A stretch of DNA of 64,000 nucleotides from JAJPKK01 sp963844635 (GCA_963844635.1 CAWJPD010000004.1:372001-436000); one strand, 5' to 3'; positions 17,269 to 27,072 are shown, counted from the first letter of the stretch. Notes: generated by a model from the sequence alone, not told the origin. Numbers and translations are program-made.

Positions 17269-17571
17269 AGGACCCCTGAAGTGTGAACCCGGCCTACACC
17301 CGGAATCACAGAAGAATGATCCCGGCGCAGAAGCTAACCGAAAGGCCTCTGCGGGAAGGGGAGAGAGGGAAGAGGAAGCGCACGCCGTTGCGGGCGCTTC
17401 CGAGGGTGAGGGACAGGCACGCAATGACGGATTGATCTCTGATACCAGGTACGGCGACGGAGCACTCACCGGCGGCGTCGTGACAGCGCGCAATGCCTGC
17501 GGTACATCCCGACGAGACAGGAGTGCGAACGCCTCGCCATTCATCCTGTGTCATGATGGGACAGTACAGCA
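17269..17571. other. Non-coding interval before ispDF
   Basis: No credible gene. It contains a purine-rich stretch (GGGGAGAGAGGGAAGAGGAAG near 17358) and the leader of ispDF. No clear promoter boxes or hairpin terminator could be assigned. Confidence 0.5.
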
Positions 17572-18744
17572 ATGCCGGACGGTGTGGCCGCGGTGGTTGT
17601 TGCAGCGGGTCGCGGAACGCGCGTCGGCGCCGGTCTGCCGAAGCAATACCGGTCGCTCGGCGGACAGCCGGTGGTACGCCACGCGCTCGAAATATTTGCC
17701 AAGCATCCCCAGATCAGTGCAGTGCAGCCGGTCATTCACGCCGACGACGCGTCGCGTTTCAAGGCGGCAAGTGACGGCCTCGCGCTTCGGCCAATCGTGT
17801 TCGGCGGCGCGACTCGCCAGGCCTCGGTGCGCGCTGGACTCGAGGCTTTGGCCGAGTTGAGGCCACAGATCGTGCTGGTGCATGATGCGGCGCGGCCGCT
17901 CGCGTCGGCGGCGCTGATTTCACGTGCGATCGCCGCGGGCGCTTCGGGCGCCGCCGTTCCAGGCCTCGTGCCGACGGATACTGTCAAGTCGGTGGATGCG
18001 GCCGGTCGCGTCACCGGAACAATCGACCGCAACACCTTGCGCGCAGTGCAGACGCCGCAGGCGTTCGATTACGCCGCGTTACTGAACGCCCATCACCGCG
18101 CCCTCGCTGCCGGCCGCGACGATTTCACCGATGATGCGGCGCTCGCCGAATGGGCAGGGATGAACGTGGCCGTCTTCGAAGGCGAACCCGACAACGTCAA
18201 GATCACCACGGAAGCTGACTTCGCGCGCCTTGAGGCGGCTACGGCGGCGCTCACCGAAGTTCGGATCGGCACCGGCTATGACGTCCATGCCTTTGCGCCG
18301 GGCGATCATGTCTGGCTCGGCGGCGTTCGCATCGCGCATCCGCGCAGCCTGTCCGGCCACTCCGACGCCGACGTCGTCATGCATGCGCTTGTCGATGCGA
18401 TCCTCGGCGCGCTCGCAGATGGCGACATCGGCGCGCATTTTCCCCCCACCGATCCGCAATGGCGCGGCGCTTCCTCCGACCGCTTCCTCGCCTTCGCTGC
18501 CGAGCGCGTGCACCAGCGCCGCGGCCGCATCGCGCATATAGATGTCACGGTCGTGTGCGAGACTCCGCGGATCGGCGAACATCGCGACGTCATGCGCGCG
18601 CGCATCGCCGCCGTTGCCGGCATCGCTCTCGACCGGGTCGCCGTAAAGGCGACGACGAACGAGAAGCTTGGATTCCTCGGTCGAGGGGAGGGGATTGCCG
18701 CGCTTGCGACTGCAACTCTGCGGCTGCCGCCCACGACGCCGTGA
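17572..18744 (+). CDS. ispDF: Bifunctional IspD/IspF enzyme of isoprenoid synthesis
   Basis: A 390-residue fusion that performs two steps of the MEP pathway: CTP addition to methylerythritol phosphate (IspD) and cyclisation to MEcPP (IspF). Residues 1-230 are IspD: VVVAAGRGTRVGAGLPKQY nucleotide loop, VHDAARPL and VPTDTVKSV. Residues 233-390 are IspF: RIGTGYDVHAF with the metal Asp and His, LSGHSDADVVMHALVDAI, and TTNEKLGFLGRGEGIAA. The fusion is typical of alphaproteobacteria. Its TGA overlaps a possible GTG start of cinA, indicating co-transcription. Confidence 0.95.
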   Translation: MPDGVAAVVVAAGRGTRVGAGLPKQYRSLGGQPVVRHALEIFAKHPQISAVQPVIHADDASRFKAASDGLALRPIVFGGATRQASVRAGLEALAELRPQIVLVHDAARPLASAALISRAIAAGASGAAVPGLVPTDTVKSVDAAGRVTGTIDRNTLRAVQTPQAFDYAALLNAHHRALAAGRDDFTDDAALAEWAGMNVAVFEGEPDNVKITTEADFARLEAATAALTEVRIGTGYDVHAFAPGDHVWLGGVRIAHPRSLSGHSDADVVMHALVDAILGALADGDIGAHFPPTDPQWRGASSDRFLAFAAERVHQRRGRIAHIDVTVVCETPRIGEHRDVMRARIAAVAGIALDRVAVKATTNEKLGFLGRGEGIAALATATLRLPPTTP

Positions 18745-18761
18745 GGGAGCGCACCGGAGGC

Positions 18762-19286
18762 ATGTTCACGCCCGAGATCATCGAATCGGCCGCGCGCGTC
18801 CTCGCCGCTTGCCGCACCATCGGCCTGCGGCTCGCCACGGCGGAGTTCCTGCACCGCCGGGCTGCTCGCGGCTGCCCTGACCGAGATCTCCGGCTCTTCC
18901 GAGGTGTTCGACTGCGCCTTCGTCGTCTATTCGAACGGGGCGAAGCAGACCCTGCTGGGTGTGTCCGCCGCAATCCTCGACCGCGATGGCGCCGTCAGCC
19001 GCACCTGCGCGGAGGCGATGGCTGAAGGTGCGCTTGCGATGTCGCCCGCCGACATCACGCTTGCCATTACCGGGATCGCCGGACCAGGCGGCGGCTCGGC
19101 GGCGAAACCGGTCGGCCTCGTCCATTTCGCCGGGGCCCGGCGTCGTGGACCCCGCATCCACCGCGAAGTGCGGTTCGGCGACATCGGCCGCGGTCCGGTG
19201 CGGATGCAGTCCGTCGCCGAAGCGCTCGCCATGATCGAGGCGCTTGTCGGGGCAACGTCGATCGGGCTCGAGTCCAGATCAGGTGA
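18762..19286 (+). CDS. cinA: CinA C-terminal family, nicotinamide-nucleotide amidase (frame change)
   Basis: A short CinA-type protein (about 165 residues) that deamidates NMN in pyridine nucleotide recycling. The frame breaks once at GCGGAGTTCCTGCACC: removing one T near 18846 restores LATAESCTAGLLAAALTEISG, which includes the family ESCT motif. Downstream are FVVYSNGAKQTLLGVS and ITGIAGPGGGSAAKPVGLVH, the expected active-site strands. The in-frame reading continues past the normal end into antisense of ratA up to 19812; a second frame change before the TGA at 19284 would give a normal end. GTG at 18741 is an alternative start overlapping the ispDF stop. Confidence 0.8.
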
Positions 19287-19752
19287 CACGCCCGAACACG
19301 GCGTCGGCGCGATGTTCAAATGCATCGGCGAAGCGGCGGAAGGCGAGGTCGAACACGGTCCCCATCAGGAGCGCCAGCGTGCGGCTGCGGAACTCATAGG
19401 CGATGAAGAATTCCACATCGCAGGTCGCCGGCTGGTCCGGCGTGGCCTCCGAGACGGGGTGGAACTCCCAGCGGTTCTCCATGCGGCTGAACGGACCGTC
19501 GAGGTATTCAACGGTAATCTCCCGCTTCTCGCGGTCGAGCGCGACACGGCTCGTGAAGGATTCGCGCAGCAGCTTGTAGGCGACCTTCATTTCCGCGATG
19601 ATGATTTCTCGGCCGCCGAGATTGGTCCGCCGCAGCACCCGCATCGAGCGGCACAGCGGGACGAATTCGGGGTAATGCTCGACATCCGCGACGAGGTCGA
19701 ACATTTCGGCAGCGGAATGACGCACCCGACGCCTGGTCGAGAATTGCGGCAT
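19279..19752 (-). CDS. RatA / COQ10-type START-domain protein
   Basis: A 157-residue START/SRPBCC fold protein; homologues are called ubiquinone-binding COQ10 or RatA ribosome-association proteins. The order MPQFSTRRRVRHSAAEMFDLVADVEHYPEF, then VPLCRSMRVL, VAYKLLRESFTSRV, YLDGPFSRMENRWEF and FFIAYEFRSRTLALLMGTVF is typical. The ATG at 19752 has GGAG seven bases upstream and starts two bases after the lipA stop, so it is translated in one operon with lipA. Its end is convergent with cinA. A quinone-related role is more likely than a toxin role in alphaproteobacteria, by inference. Confidence 0.88.
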   Translation of the reverse strand: MPQFSTRRRVRHSAAEMFDLVADVEHYPEFVPLCRSMRVLRRTNLGGREIIIAEMKVAYKLLRESFTSRVALDREKREITVEYLDGPFSRMENRWEFHPVSEATPDQPATCDVEFFIAYEFRSRTLALLMGTVFDLAFRRFADAFEHRADAVFGRVT

Positions 19753-19754
19753 TG

Positions 19755-20714
19755 TCACTCCGTACGGGCGCCGCGCGCAGCGCGCAATCTTGCAAAATCA
19801 TCTCCCGCATGATGCGAGGAGCGGGTCAGTGGCGAGGCCGACACCATCAGGAAACCCTTTGCGAGACCGGTGGTTTCATAAGCCTTGAACTCGTCCGGCG
19901 GCACGAAGCGCGCCACGGCGTGATGCTTGCAGCTCGGCTGAAGATATTGGCCGATCGTTAGGAAATCGACTTGCGCGGCGCGCAGATCGTCCATCACCTG
20001 AAGCACCTCGTTGCGGGTTTCTCCCAAGCCCAGCATGATGCCGGACTTGGTGAATAGGCTGGGATCGATCTCCTTGACCATCTGCAACAGCCGCAGCGAA
20101 TGAAAATAGCGCGCACCCGGCCGGACTGCGAGATAGAGCGACGGGACCGTCTCGAGGTTGTGGTTGAACACGTCGGGCCGCGCCGCGACCACTGTTTTGG
20201 CGACGCCAGGCTTGCGCAAAAAGTCGGGCGTCAGCACTTCTATAGTGGTGCCGGGGCAGTGCGCCCGGATCGCGGAAATCACCGCGGCGAAGTGCGCAGC
20301 GCCCCCGTCGTCGAGGTCGTCACGGTCGACCGAGGTGATGACGACATGGGCCAGCCCGAGTTTGCCCACGGCTTCGGCGACATGGTGAGGTTCCTGCGGA
20401 TCGAGCGGACCGGGCAGGCCGGTCTTCACGTTGCAAAAGGCACAGGCACGCGTGCAAGTGTCGCCCATGATCATGAAGGTCGCGTGCTTTTTCTCCCAGC
20501 ACTCGCCGATATTGGGGCAACCCGCCTCCTCGCAGACCGTGTGCAGGCCATGACGCCGCACGATCTCGCGAGTCGCGGCGTAACCGGGCGAGACCGGCGC
20601 CTTGACCCTGATCCAGTCCGGTTTGCGCAGCACCGGCGCATCGGGCCGATGGGCTTTCTCGGGATGCCGCGGCCGCGCGTCCGGGCCGTTTACAGTGTTG
20701 AGAACCACGACCAT
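19755..20714 (-). CDS. lipA: Lipoyl synthase
   Basis: A radical-SAM enzyme that inserts two sulfurs into octanoyl groups on lipoyl domains; here it follows the pdh genes whose E1-beta and E2 need lipoate. From MVVVLNTVNGPDARPRHPEK, 319 residues. The auxiliary cluster cysteines are CEEAGCPNIGEC, and the radical-SAM cysteines are CTRACAFCN. The conserved RSSHHAGDD end supplies the serine ligand of the auxiliary cluster. Start chosen at the family position; two further ATGs lie upstream without supporting homology. Confidence 0.94.
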   Translation of the reverse strand: MVVVLNTVNGPDARPRHPEKAHRPDAPVLRKPDWIRVKAPVSPGYAATREIVRRHGLHTVCEEAGCPNIGECWEKKHATFMIMGDTCTRACAFCNVKTGLPGPLDPQEPHHVAEAVGKLGLAHVVITSVDRDDLDDGGAAHFAAVISAIRAHCPGTTIEVLTPDFLRKPGVAKTVVAARPDVFNHNLETVPSLYLAVRPGARYFHSLRLLQMVKEIDPSLFTKSGIMLGLGETRNEVLQVMDDLRAAQVDFLTIGQYLQPSCKHHAVARFVPPDEFKAYETTGLAKGFLMVSASPLTRSSHHAGDDFARLRAARGARTE

Positions 20715-20823
20715 GGGGAGATATTGCGTCCTGCACATGAACGAATTACAAGTAAATAGGCGCGCCCGTTCCCGTTGGGCAAGGCCGCTCCACGGCCACC
20801 GGCTCGCCACCCCGCCGCCAGCC

Positions 20824-22241
20824 TCACATGTTCAGCACCCGGCCATAGGCGTCGAGCACCGCCTCCTTCATGGCTTCCGATAGCGTCGGATGCGGGAAGA
20901 TGGTGTGCATCAGCTCTTCCTCGGTGGTTTCGAGGTTCATCGCGATGACGAAGCCCTGGATCAGCTCGGTTACCTCGGCTCCCACCATATGGGCGCCGAG
21001 CAATGCGCCTGTCGCCTTGTCGAAGATCACCTTGATGAGACCCTGGTCTTCGCCGAGCGCGATCGCCTTGCCATTGCCGACGAACGGGAAGCGGCCGACC
21101 CGGATATCGAGCTTCTTGTCCTTGGCGGCAGCCTCGGTCAGGCCGACAGAAGCGATTTGCGGATAACAATAGGTGCAACCTGGGATCTTCAGCTTGTCCA
21201 TCGGGTGCGGGTTGAGGCCTTTGATCGCCTCGACGCAAATAACTCCCTCATGCTCGCCCTTGTGGGCCAGCATGGGCGGGCCTGCGACATCGCCGATCGC
21301 ATAGATGCCCGGAACATTGGTGCGGCAGGCCCCGTCGATGACGATGGTGCCGCGATCGATCTTGACGCCGAGCTTCTCCAGACCGAGGTTTTCGACATTA
21401 CCGGTGACCCCGATGGCCGAAATCGCGCGTTCCGCCACGATCGCGTGCTGGCCGCCCTTGCCATCATCGATGGTCGCGGCCACGCCATCGGCGCGTTTCT
21501 CGAGCTCCGTCACCTTGGCGCCGGTCATGATCTTGATGCCTTGCTTCTCCAAGGCCTTGCGGGCGAGCCCAGCGATCTCCGGATCCTCGACCGGCAAGAT
21601 TTGCGGGAGCACTTCAACCACGGTCACCTCGGCGCCAAAGCTGCGGTAGAAGGAGGCGAACTCGATGCCGATGGCACCGGAACCGACGACGAGAAGCGAC
21701 TTCGGCATGCGTTCCGGCACCATGGCCTCGAAATAGGTCCAGATCAGCTTGCCATCCGGTTCGAGGCCGGGAAGCACGCGCGGGCGGGCCCGGTCGCAAG
21801 GATGATGTGCTTCGTCTCATAAGGGCCGGGACCGAGCGTACCTTTCGGGGCTGTGGTGCCGGTGGGCTTCACCATGACCTTGCCATGCGCCTCGATCTCG
21901 GCCTCGCCCCAGATCACCGCGACCTTGTTCTTGCGCATCAGGAAGCCGACACCGTCATTGAGGCGCTTCGACACCCCGCGCGAGCGCTTCACCACGGCCG
22001 CGGCGTCATAACCGACCTTTTCCGCGCTCAGGCCGAAATCCTTGGCATGCTGCATGTGATGGAAGATTTCCGCTGAGCGCAGCAGCGCCTTGGTGGGAAT
22101 GCAGCCCCAGTTGAGGCAGACACCGCCCAGATAGGCGCGCTCAACGATCGCGGTCTTGAACCCGAGCTGCGCCGCGCGGATCGCCGCGATATAGCCGGCG
22201 GGGCCCGAGCCGATGATGATGATGTCAAAGGATTCCGCCAC
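20824..22241 (-). CDS. lpdA: Dihydrolipoyl dehydrogenase (E3), one frame change
   Basis: The FAD enzyme that reoxidises lipoyl groups of the pyruvate dehydrogenase complex. The N-terminal piece (MAESFDIIIIGSGPAGYIAA) has the FAD loop and redox disulfide GGVCLNWGCIPTKAL. The second piece has the NAD loop LLVVGSGAIGIEFASFY, IYAIGDVAGPPMLAH and the catalytic His-Glu pair FPHPTLSEAMKEAVLDA. Between them the frame slips at a GGGCCC run near 21783; the bridge should read ATGARARVLPGLEPDG. As the gene is expected to be essential and everything else is intact, a sequence error is the best explanation. Last gene of the pdh run before lipA. Confidence 0.93.
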
Positions 22242-22334
22242 AAAGGCCTCCCGATAGAGGGAAATGCGGTTGATATGTAGTGATTTCGTCCTCTCGCGGC
22301 AGGTGGGCGGCCGCGGTGGCGCTGCGCGGCGCGG

Positions 22335-23834
22335 CTAAACCAGCATTAGCAAAGGACTTTCGATGTAGGTCTTGAACGCGGCGATGAGTTCCGCGCCGAG
22401 CGCACCGTCCATCGCACGGTGATCGCAGGAAATCGTGGCCTTCATCTGCGTTGCGACCACGATTTTGCCGTGGCGGACAACGGCGCGCTCTTCGCTGGCG
22501 CCGACCGCGAGGATCGACGTCTGCGGCGGGTTGATCACCGCCGCAAACTCCTCGATGCCGTACATGCCGAGGTTCGATATAGCCGACGCGCCGCCCTGAT
22601 ATTCTTCTGGCCGCAGCCGCCGGGCGCGTGCCCGCTCCGCGAGGTCGCGCATGTCGTGGGAGATGGTGACAAGCGACTTGGTGTCGGCCTTGCGGATCAC
22701 CGGCGTGATCAGCCCGCCCTTGAGCGCCACCGCGATCGCGATATCGGCATGCCGATGGCGCAGCATCGCCGCTTCGGTCCAGGTCACGTTGGCTTCCGGC
22801 ACTTTGATGAGCGCGAGCGCCAGGGCCTTGATGACGAAGTCGTTGATGGAAAGCTTCCAGGCTGCTTTGCCCTCGGCGTCCTTCGGTGCCGCGGCATTGG
22901 CCTCTTCGCGTGTCGCGAGAAGCTTGTCGACGGTGCAGGTGAGGGTGAGATAGTAGTGCGGGATCGTCTGCTTCGCCACCACCAGCCGTTGCGCGATGAT
23001 CCTTCGCATACTGTCGTGCGGCACGACCTCGTAGGAATCCGGCGCGAACAGCGCGCGAATCTTTTCGTCCGATGGCGTCTGTGCGGGTGCCAGGGTGGAC
23101 ATCGGGGAGGGGGCTGCGGCAGCCGCGGTTGCGGGCAACGCCGGTCCCGCCTTTCTTGCGATTTCCACGTCGCGGGCAATGACGCGGCCATGCGGCCCGC
23201 TTCCAGCAATTCGGCCGATCTCGATACCTGCGCCTTTGGCAAGCCGGCGAGCGAGCGGTGAGGCGAATACGCGGCCGGAATTGCCGTCGGTACGCGCCGC
23301 CTCGCGGTGCGCGGCCGTGCTCCCGGGCGGTGCCGAGGATAGGCTCGCCTCGCGCGGCACGGCCCCGCTCCTCGATGGGTTGGACGCAGCGGCCGCGGGA
23401 GTGGGGGAGGGTGCCGGCTTTCCGGCTGCCGGTGGCGCGCTTTCCGCGATGGCAGCGGGCGAGGCGCTCGGGGGCATGATTCCGCCGCGGGGCGAAGCCG
23501 CTGATGCCGGAGTTGATGCCGCCGAGGGCTTCGGCGGTGTCGTTGCCGACGTCGCTGTCGCACTCGCATCTGCAGCCGTCTTTACATCTTCCCCCTCAGC
23601 GGCGAGTACCGCGATCGGCTGGTTGACGGCGATATCGGTGGCGCCTTCCGGGACCAAAAGCTTGGCGACGATACCTTCGTCGACGGCCTCATACTCCATC
23701 GTCGCCTTGTCGGTCTCGATCTCTGCCAGAATGTCGCCGGCCTTGACTTTATCACCCTCTTTCTTCAGCCATTTGGCAAGGTTGCCCTTTTCCATGGTAG
23801 GCGACAGTGCGGGCATCAGAATATTGATGGGCAT
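22335..23834 (-). CDS. pdhC: Pyruvate dehydrogenase E2, dihydrolipoyl acetyltransferase
   Basis: A 499-residue core enzyme that transfers acetyl groups from lipoate to CoA. Domains in order: one lipoyl domain (residues 1-78, lysine in EIETDKATMEYEA), a long Ala/Pro-rich linker (about 80-185), an E3/E1-binding domain (FASPLARRLAKGAGIEIGRI with GSGPHGRVIARDVE), a second linker and the catalytic domain from about 265 with the DHRAMDGALGAELI motif (His and Asp). Length and single lipoyl domain are usual for alphaproteobacteria. It is separated from pdhB by a 241-bp gap that holds a palindromic repeat. Confidence 0.95.
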   Translation of the reverse strand: MPINILMPALSPTMEKGNLAKWLKKEGDKVKAGDILAEIETDKATMEYEAVDEGIVAKLLVPEGATDIAVNQPIAVLAAEGEDVKTAADASATATSATTPPKPSAASTPASAASPRGGIMPPSASPAAIAESAPPAAGKPAPSPTPAAAASNPSRSGAVPREASLSSAPPGSTAAHREAARTDGNSGRVFASPLARRLAKGAGIEIGRIAGSGPHGRVIARDVEIARKAGPALPATAAAAAPSPMSTLAPAQTPSDEKIRALFAPDSYEVVPHDSMRRIIAQRLVVAKQTIPHYYLTLTCTVDKLLATREEANAAAPKDAEGKAAWKLSINDFVIKALALALIKVPEANVTWTEAAMLRHRHADIAIAVALKGGLITPVIRKADTKSLVTISHDMRDLAERARARRLRPEEYQGGASAISNLGMYGIEEFAAVINPPQTSILAVGASEERAVVRHGKIVVATQMKATISCDHRAMDGALGAELIAAFKTYIESPLLMLV

Positions 23835-23876
23835 GGCTTAGTGTTCCGTCACAGACTTTTTGCTCCCTTCAAATGT

Positions 23877-23989
23877 ATCGCCCGGCTTGACTTGGCGATC
23901 CAATAGCCACCGGAGTACATTGGCGACGCCGTGCTCCAAAGCCACTCCTGGGGTTACTGGATGCCCCGCTTAAAGCGGGGCATGACATA
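23877..23989. repeat. Dispersed palindromic repeat family A, copy 2, inside the pdh run
   Basis: Left arm ATCGCCCGGCTTGACTTGGC, right arm GGTTACTGGATGCCCCGCTT and AAGCGGGGCATGACAT. It occupies most of the spacer between pdhB and pdhC and would be transcribed with them as a hairpin. Confidence 0.8.
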
Positions 23990-24075
23990 AGAAAGGGACC
24001 ATAGCGCTAGAACGATAAAAACGCCGACGCACCTTATTCGGAGAGGCGACCTTCGAGCCGAGTTTAGGTCAGCGG

Positions 24076-25530
24076 TTACCGATAGCAGACCGCCTTCGCT
24101 GCTTCGATCACTTCGGCAACGGAAGGCAGTGCCAGCTTTTCAAGATTGGCCGCATAGGGCATCGGCACATCCTTGCCGGAGACCCGGGCGACCGGCGCGT
24201 CGAGATAGTCGAACGCCTGCTCCATGAGCCGGGCCGTAATCTCGGCGCCCACGCCCGATTGTTGCCAACCCTCCTCGACAACAACGCAGCGCCCGGTCTT
24301 TTGCACTGAGCGGACCAACGTTTCAGTATCCATCGGGCGCAGCGTGCGAAGGTCGATGACCTCGGCCCGAAGGTCCTGTTTCGCAAGTTCCTCTGCGGCC
24401 TTGAGCGCGTAACTCATGCCCATCGCCCAGGCGACGATTGTGACTGCGTCGCCCTCACGTGCGATTCGCGCTTTGCCGATCGGGACAAGGTAGTTGTCGA
24501 GCCGCGGCACCGGGAATGAGTGGCCGTAGAGAATCTCATTCTCCAGGAACATAACCGGACTTGGGTACCGGATCGCCGACTTGAGCAGGCCCTTCGCATC
24601 AGCCGCGGTATAGGGTGCGATCACGGTGAAGCCCGGAATGTGGGAATACCAAGCCGAGAAATCTTGGCTATGCTGGGCGCCGACCCGTGCTGCCGGTCCG
24701 TTGGGGCCGCGAAAAACGATCCCGCAGCGCATCTGGCCGCCGGACATATAGAGCGTCTTGGCAGCCGAATTGATCAGCTGGTCCATGGCCTGCATGGCGA
24801 AGTTGAAAGTCATGAATTCGACGACCGGCTTCAGCCCGGCAAGCCCGGCCCCGATGCCGAGACCGGTGAAAGCGTGCTCGGTAATGGGGGTATCGATGAC
24901 GCGTCGCTCGCCGAATTCCTGGAGCAGGCCCTGGGTGACCTTGTAGGCGCCCTGGTACTCAGCAACCTCCTCGCCGATGATGAAGACATCGGCGTCACGC
25001 CGCATCTCTTCGGCCATCGCGTCGCGCAACGCTTCGCGTACGGTCATCGTCACCATTTCGGTGCCGGCGGGCACCTCCGGTTCCGGCAGCTGCTGCGATC
25101 GCGCCGGGACCCCGGCTGGCGCGGCCGCAGGTGCTCGCGATGCCCGCTTCTCGGTATCCGGGGCGCGTGCGGCCGGCTCCGGCGAAGGCTCGGCGGCAGC
25201 TTTCGGCGCTCCCGCACCGTGGCTGCCCGCGCCGCCGCTGTTCTGTTTCCCACCGGCGGCGACATTGTTCAGGGTCGTCGCATCTTCGCCATCGCCCAGG
25301 ATCATCGCGATCGGCGTATTCACGGCGACGTCGGCAGTGCCCTCCGGGACAAGAATCTTTCCAAGCGTACCTTCGTCGGTCGCTTCGACCTCCATGGTGG
25401 CTTTGTCGGTCTCGATCTCGGCCAGAATGTCACCGGCCTTGACCTTATCGCCTTCGCCCTTGATCCACTTCGCGAGATTGCCCTTTTCCATCGTGGGCGA
25501 CAGGGCGGGCATCAAGACCTGGATTGGCAT
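24076..25530 (-). CDS. pdhB: Pyruvate dehydrogenase E1 beta with N-terminal lipoyl domain
   Basis: A 484-residue protein. Residues 1-80 are a full lipoyl domain (ALSPTMEKGNLAKWIKGEGD, lysine in EIETDKATMEVEA), a fusion typical of alphaproteobacteria. A low-complexity linker to about residue 155 is followed by E1-beta: TVREALRDAMAEEMRRD, DVFIIGEEVAEYQGAYKVTQ, RVIDTPITEHAFTGLGIGAG, NFAMQAMDQLINSAAK and the C-terminal domain with CVVVEEGWQQSGVGAEI. It pairs with pdhA to decarboxylate pyruvate on thiamine diphosphate. 24 bp separate it from pdhA. Confidence 0.95.
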   Translation of the reverse strand: MPIQVLMPALSPTMEKGNLAKWIKGEGDKVKAGDILAEIETDKATMEVEATDEGTLGKILVPEGTADVAVNTPIAMILGDGEDATTLNNVAAGGKQNSGGAGSHGAGAPKAAAEPSPEPAARAPDTEKRASRAPAAAPAGVPARSQQLPEPEVPAGTEMVTMTVREALRDAMAEEMRRDADVFIIGEEVAEYQGAYKVTQGLLQEFGERRVIDTPITEHAFTGLGIGAGLAGLKPVVEFMTFNFAMQAMDQLINSAAKTLYMSGGQMRCGIVFRGPNGPAARVGAQHSQDFSAWYSHIPGFTVIAPYTAADAKGLLKSAIRYPSPVMFLENEILYGHSFPVPRLDNYLVPIGKARIAREGDAVTIVAWAMGMSYALKAAEELAKQDLRAEVIDLRTLRPMDTETLVRSVQKTGRCVVVEEGWQQSGVGAEITARLMEQAFDYLDAPVARVSGKDVPMPYAANLEKLALPSVAEVIEAAKAVCYR

Positions 25531-25554
25531 GGCAGGCTCTAAGTCCGCGGCGGT

Positions 25555-26601
25555 TCAGAGTACGACGTCGGTCCAGAGCTCCGAAGGATCGGGCTCCGGC
25601 TCGTGGATCGCGAACTCGGAGGCCTCGTTCACGATTTTACGGATCTCGGCGTCGACCCGCTTGAGCTCCTCCTCGCTGGCGCGCTTGGTCTCGATCAGCC
25701 GCACCCTCACCTGCTCGATCGGATCATGTTCTGTACGCACCTTCTCGACTTCCTCGCGCGTGCGGTATTTCGCGGGATCCGACATCGAATGGCCGCGATA
25801 CCGGTAGGTCATCATTTCGAGAATGATCGGACCGTTGCCGTCGCGGCACCATTTCACGGCCTTCTCGCCGGCGGCCTTCACCGCGCGCACATCCATGCCG
25901 TCGACCTGTTCGCCGGGAATATTGAACGACAGCCCGCGCCGGGAGAAATCGGTCTGCGCCGAGGCGCGCCCTACCGCCGTTCCCATGGCGTACCGGTTAT
26001 TTTCGATGATGTAGACGACCGGCAGCTTCCACAGCTCCGCCATGTTGAAGCTTTCGTAGACCTGCCCCTGGTTGGCGGCGCCGTCGCCGAAATAAGTCAG
26101 GCAGACATTTTTTCCGCCGCGGTAACGGTTGGCGAAGGCGATACCGGTCCCGAGCGAGACCTGCGAGCCGACAATCCCGTGCCCCCCGTAAAAATTCTTC
26201 TCGACGCTGAACATGTGCATCGAGCCGCCCTTGCCCTTGGAATAGCCGCTGCGCCGGCCCGTGAGCTCTGCCATCACCCCCTTGGGGTCCATGCCGCAGG
26301 CCAGCATGTGGCCATGATCGCGGTAGCCGGTGATGACCTGATCGCCACGCTTGAGCGCGAGTTGCATGCCGACCACGACCGCTTCCTGCCCGATGTAGAG
26401 GTGGCAGAAACCGCCGATCAGGCCCATGCCGTACATCTGGCCGGCCTTTTCCTCGAAACGTCGGATCAGCAGCATGTCCCGAAAGGCCTGCAGTTCCACA
26501 TCCCGCGACAGATCCGGGACTGACGGACCGCTATTGCCTTGTTCGGAACGAGGTTTTTGGGTCGTTGCGGCGTCCGGCGTCTTGTTCTTTGCGAGCGCCA
26601 T
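25555..26601 (-). CDS. pdhA: Pyruvate dehydrogenase E1 alpha
   Basis: A 348-residue thiamine-diphosphate enzyme subunit. The TPP and Mg motif is YFGDGAANQGQVYESFNMA ending with ENNRYAMGT. Other landmarks: RRFEEKAGQMYGMGLIGGFC, YIGQEAVVVGM, GSMHMFSVEKNFYGGHGIVG and the phosphorylation-loop-like YRYRGHSMSDPAKYRTREE. First of the pdhA-pdhB-pdhC-lpdA series; the divisome gene ftsB stands upstream as is common in this order. Confidence 0.95.
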   Translation of the reverse strand: MALAKNKTPDAATTQKPRSEQGNSGPSVPDLSRDVELQAFRDMLLIRRFEEKAGQMYGMGLIGGFCHLYIGQEAVVVGMQLALKRGDQVITGYRDHGHMLACGMDPKGVMAELTGRRSGYSKGKGGSMHMFSVEKNFYGGHGIVGSQVSLGTGIAFANRYRGGKNVCLTYFGDGAANQGQVYESFNMAELWKLPVVYIIENNRYAMGTAVGRASAQTDFSRRGLSFNIPGEQVDGMDVRAVKAAGEKAVKWCRDGNGPIILEMMTYRYRGHSMSDPAKYRTREEVEKVRTEHDPIEQVRVRLIETKRASEEELKRVDAEIRKIVNEASEFAIHEPEPDPSELWTDVVL

Positions 26602-26701
26602 GCGCTTCCTCTGGCGAGAACCTGTTCGGCCTCTCCCTTAGCTCAAATCCGACAGAGGCGAAAGCGCCGGGCCTGCCCGGTTCACCCACCATGTGGGGCG
26701 T

Positions 26702-27019
26702 TCAGTGCGGCCGGACCAGCACGATGATGTCGCGCGGGTCTGAATAATCGAGCAGCTGGCGCGCCCGTTCGTCGAGCATGTCCGGATCGATGCTGTCGGA
26801 CCGCAAAAGCGCCACGCGGCGCTCCCAGCGTTGGCGTTCCGCTTTTGCGGCGTCGCGCTCGCGGCCGAGGTCGGCGATTTGGATATCGAGCGTCTGCCGC
26901 GCCTTCAGGCCATGGTCGCCGGTATAGGCATTGAGGCCGAAATAGCCGATGAAGAGCGCCGCCAGGACATAAAGGCCCAGCGCCGCCAGGAATGCGCGAA
27001 TCCGAGGACGGATGACCAT
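26702..27019 (-). CDS. FtsB/DivIC-type septum formation initiator
   Basis: A 105-residue bitopic membrane protein. A single transmembrane helix (FLAALGLYVLAALFIGYFGL) follows a short basic N-terminus MVIRPRIR. The periplasmic part is a coiled coil (LDIQIADLGRERDAAKAERQ, RWERRVALLRSD) and ends with LDERARQLLDYSDPRDIIVL, the usual FtsB closing motif. FtsB joins FtsL and FtsQ in the divisome. A longer frame runs back into eno, but the extra residues are antisense-like and were not used. Position between eno and pdhA is the standard alphaproteobacterial order. Confidence 0.85.
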   Translation of the reverse strand: MVIRPRIRAFLAALGLYVLAALFIGYFGLNAYTGDHGLKARQTLDIQIADLGRERDAAKAERQRWERRVALLRSDSIDPDMLDERARQLLDYSDPRDIIVLVRPH

Positions 27020-27072
27020 TACGGCGTTGTGCCGTGCCGCGGTTAAAACCGCCTTAAGAAGCAAAGGCCTGC

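Noticed and set aside
19279..19752. RatA as a toxin of a toxin-antitoxin pair
   Set aside because: No RatB/RnfH-type partner is adjacent; the gene is in the lipA operon as in other alphaproteobacteria, where a quinone-related START protein is the better reading.
19287..19812. Long C-terminal extension of CinA over the antisense of ratA
   Set aside because: The extension is antisense to a well-supported START-domain gene and absent from the family; a frame change near the normal end is more likely.
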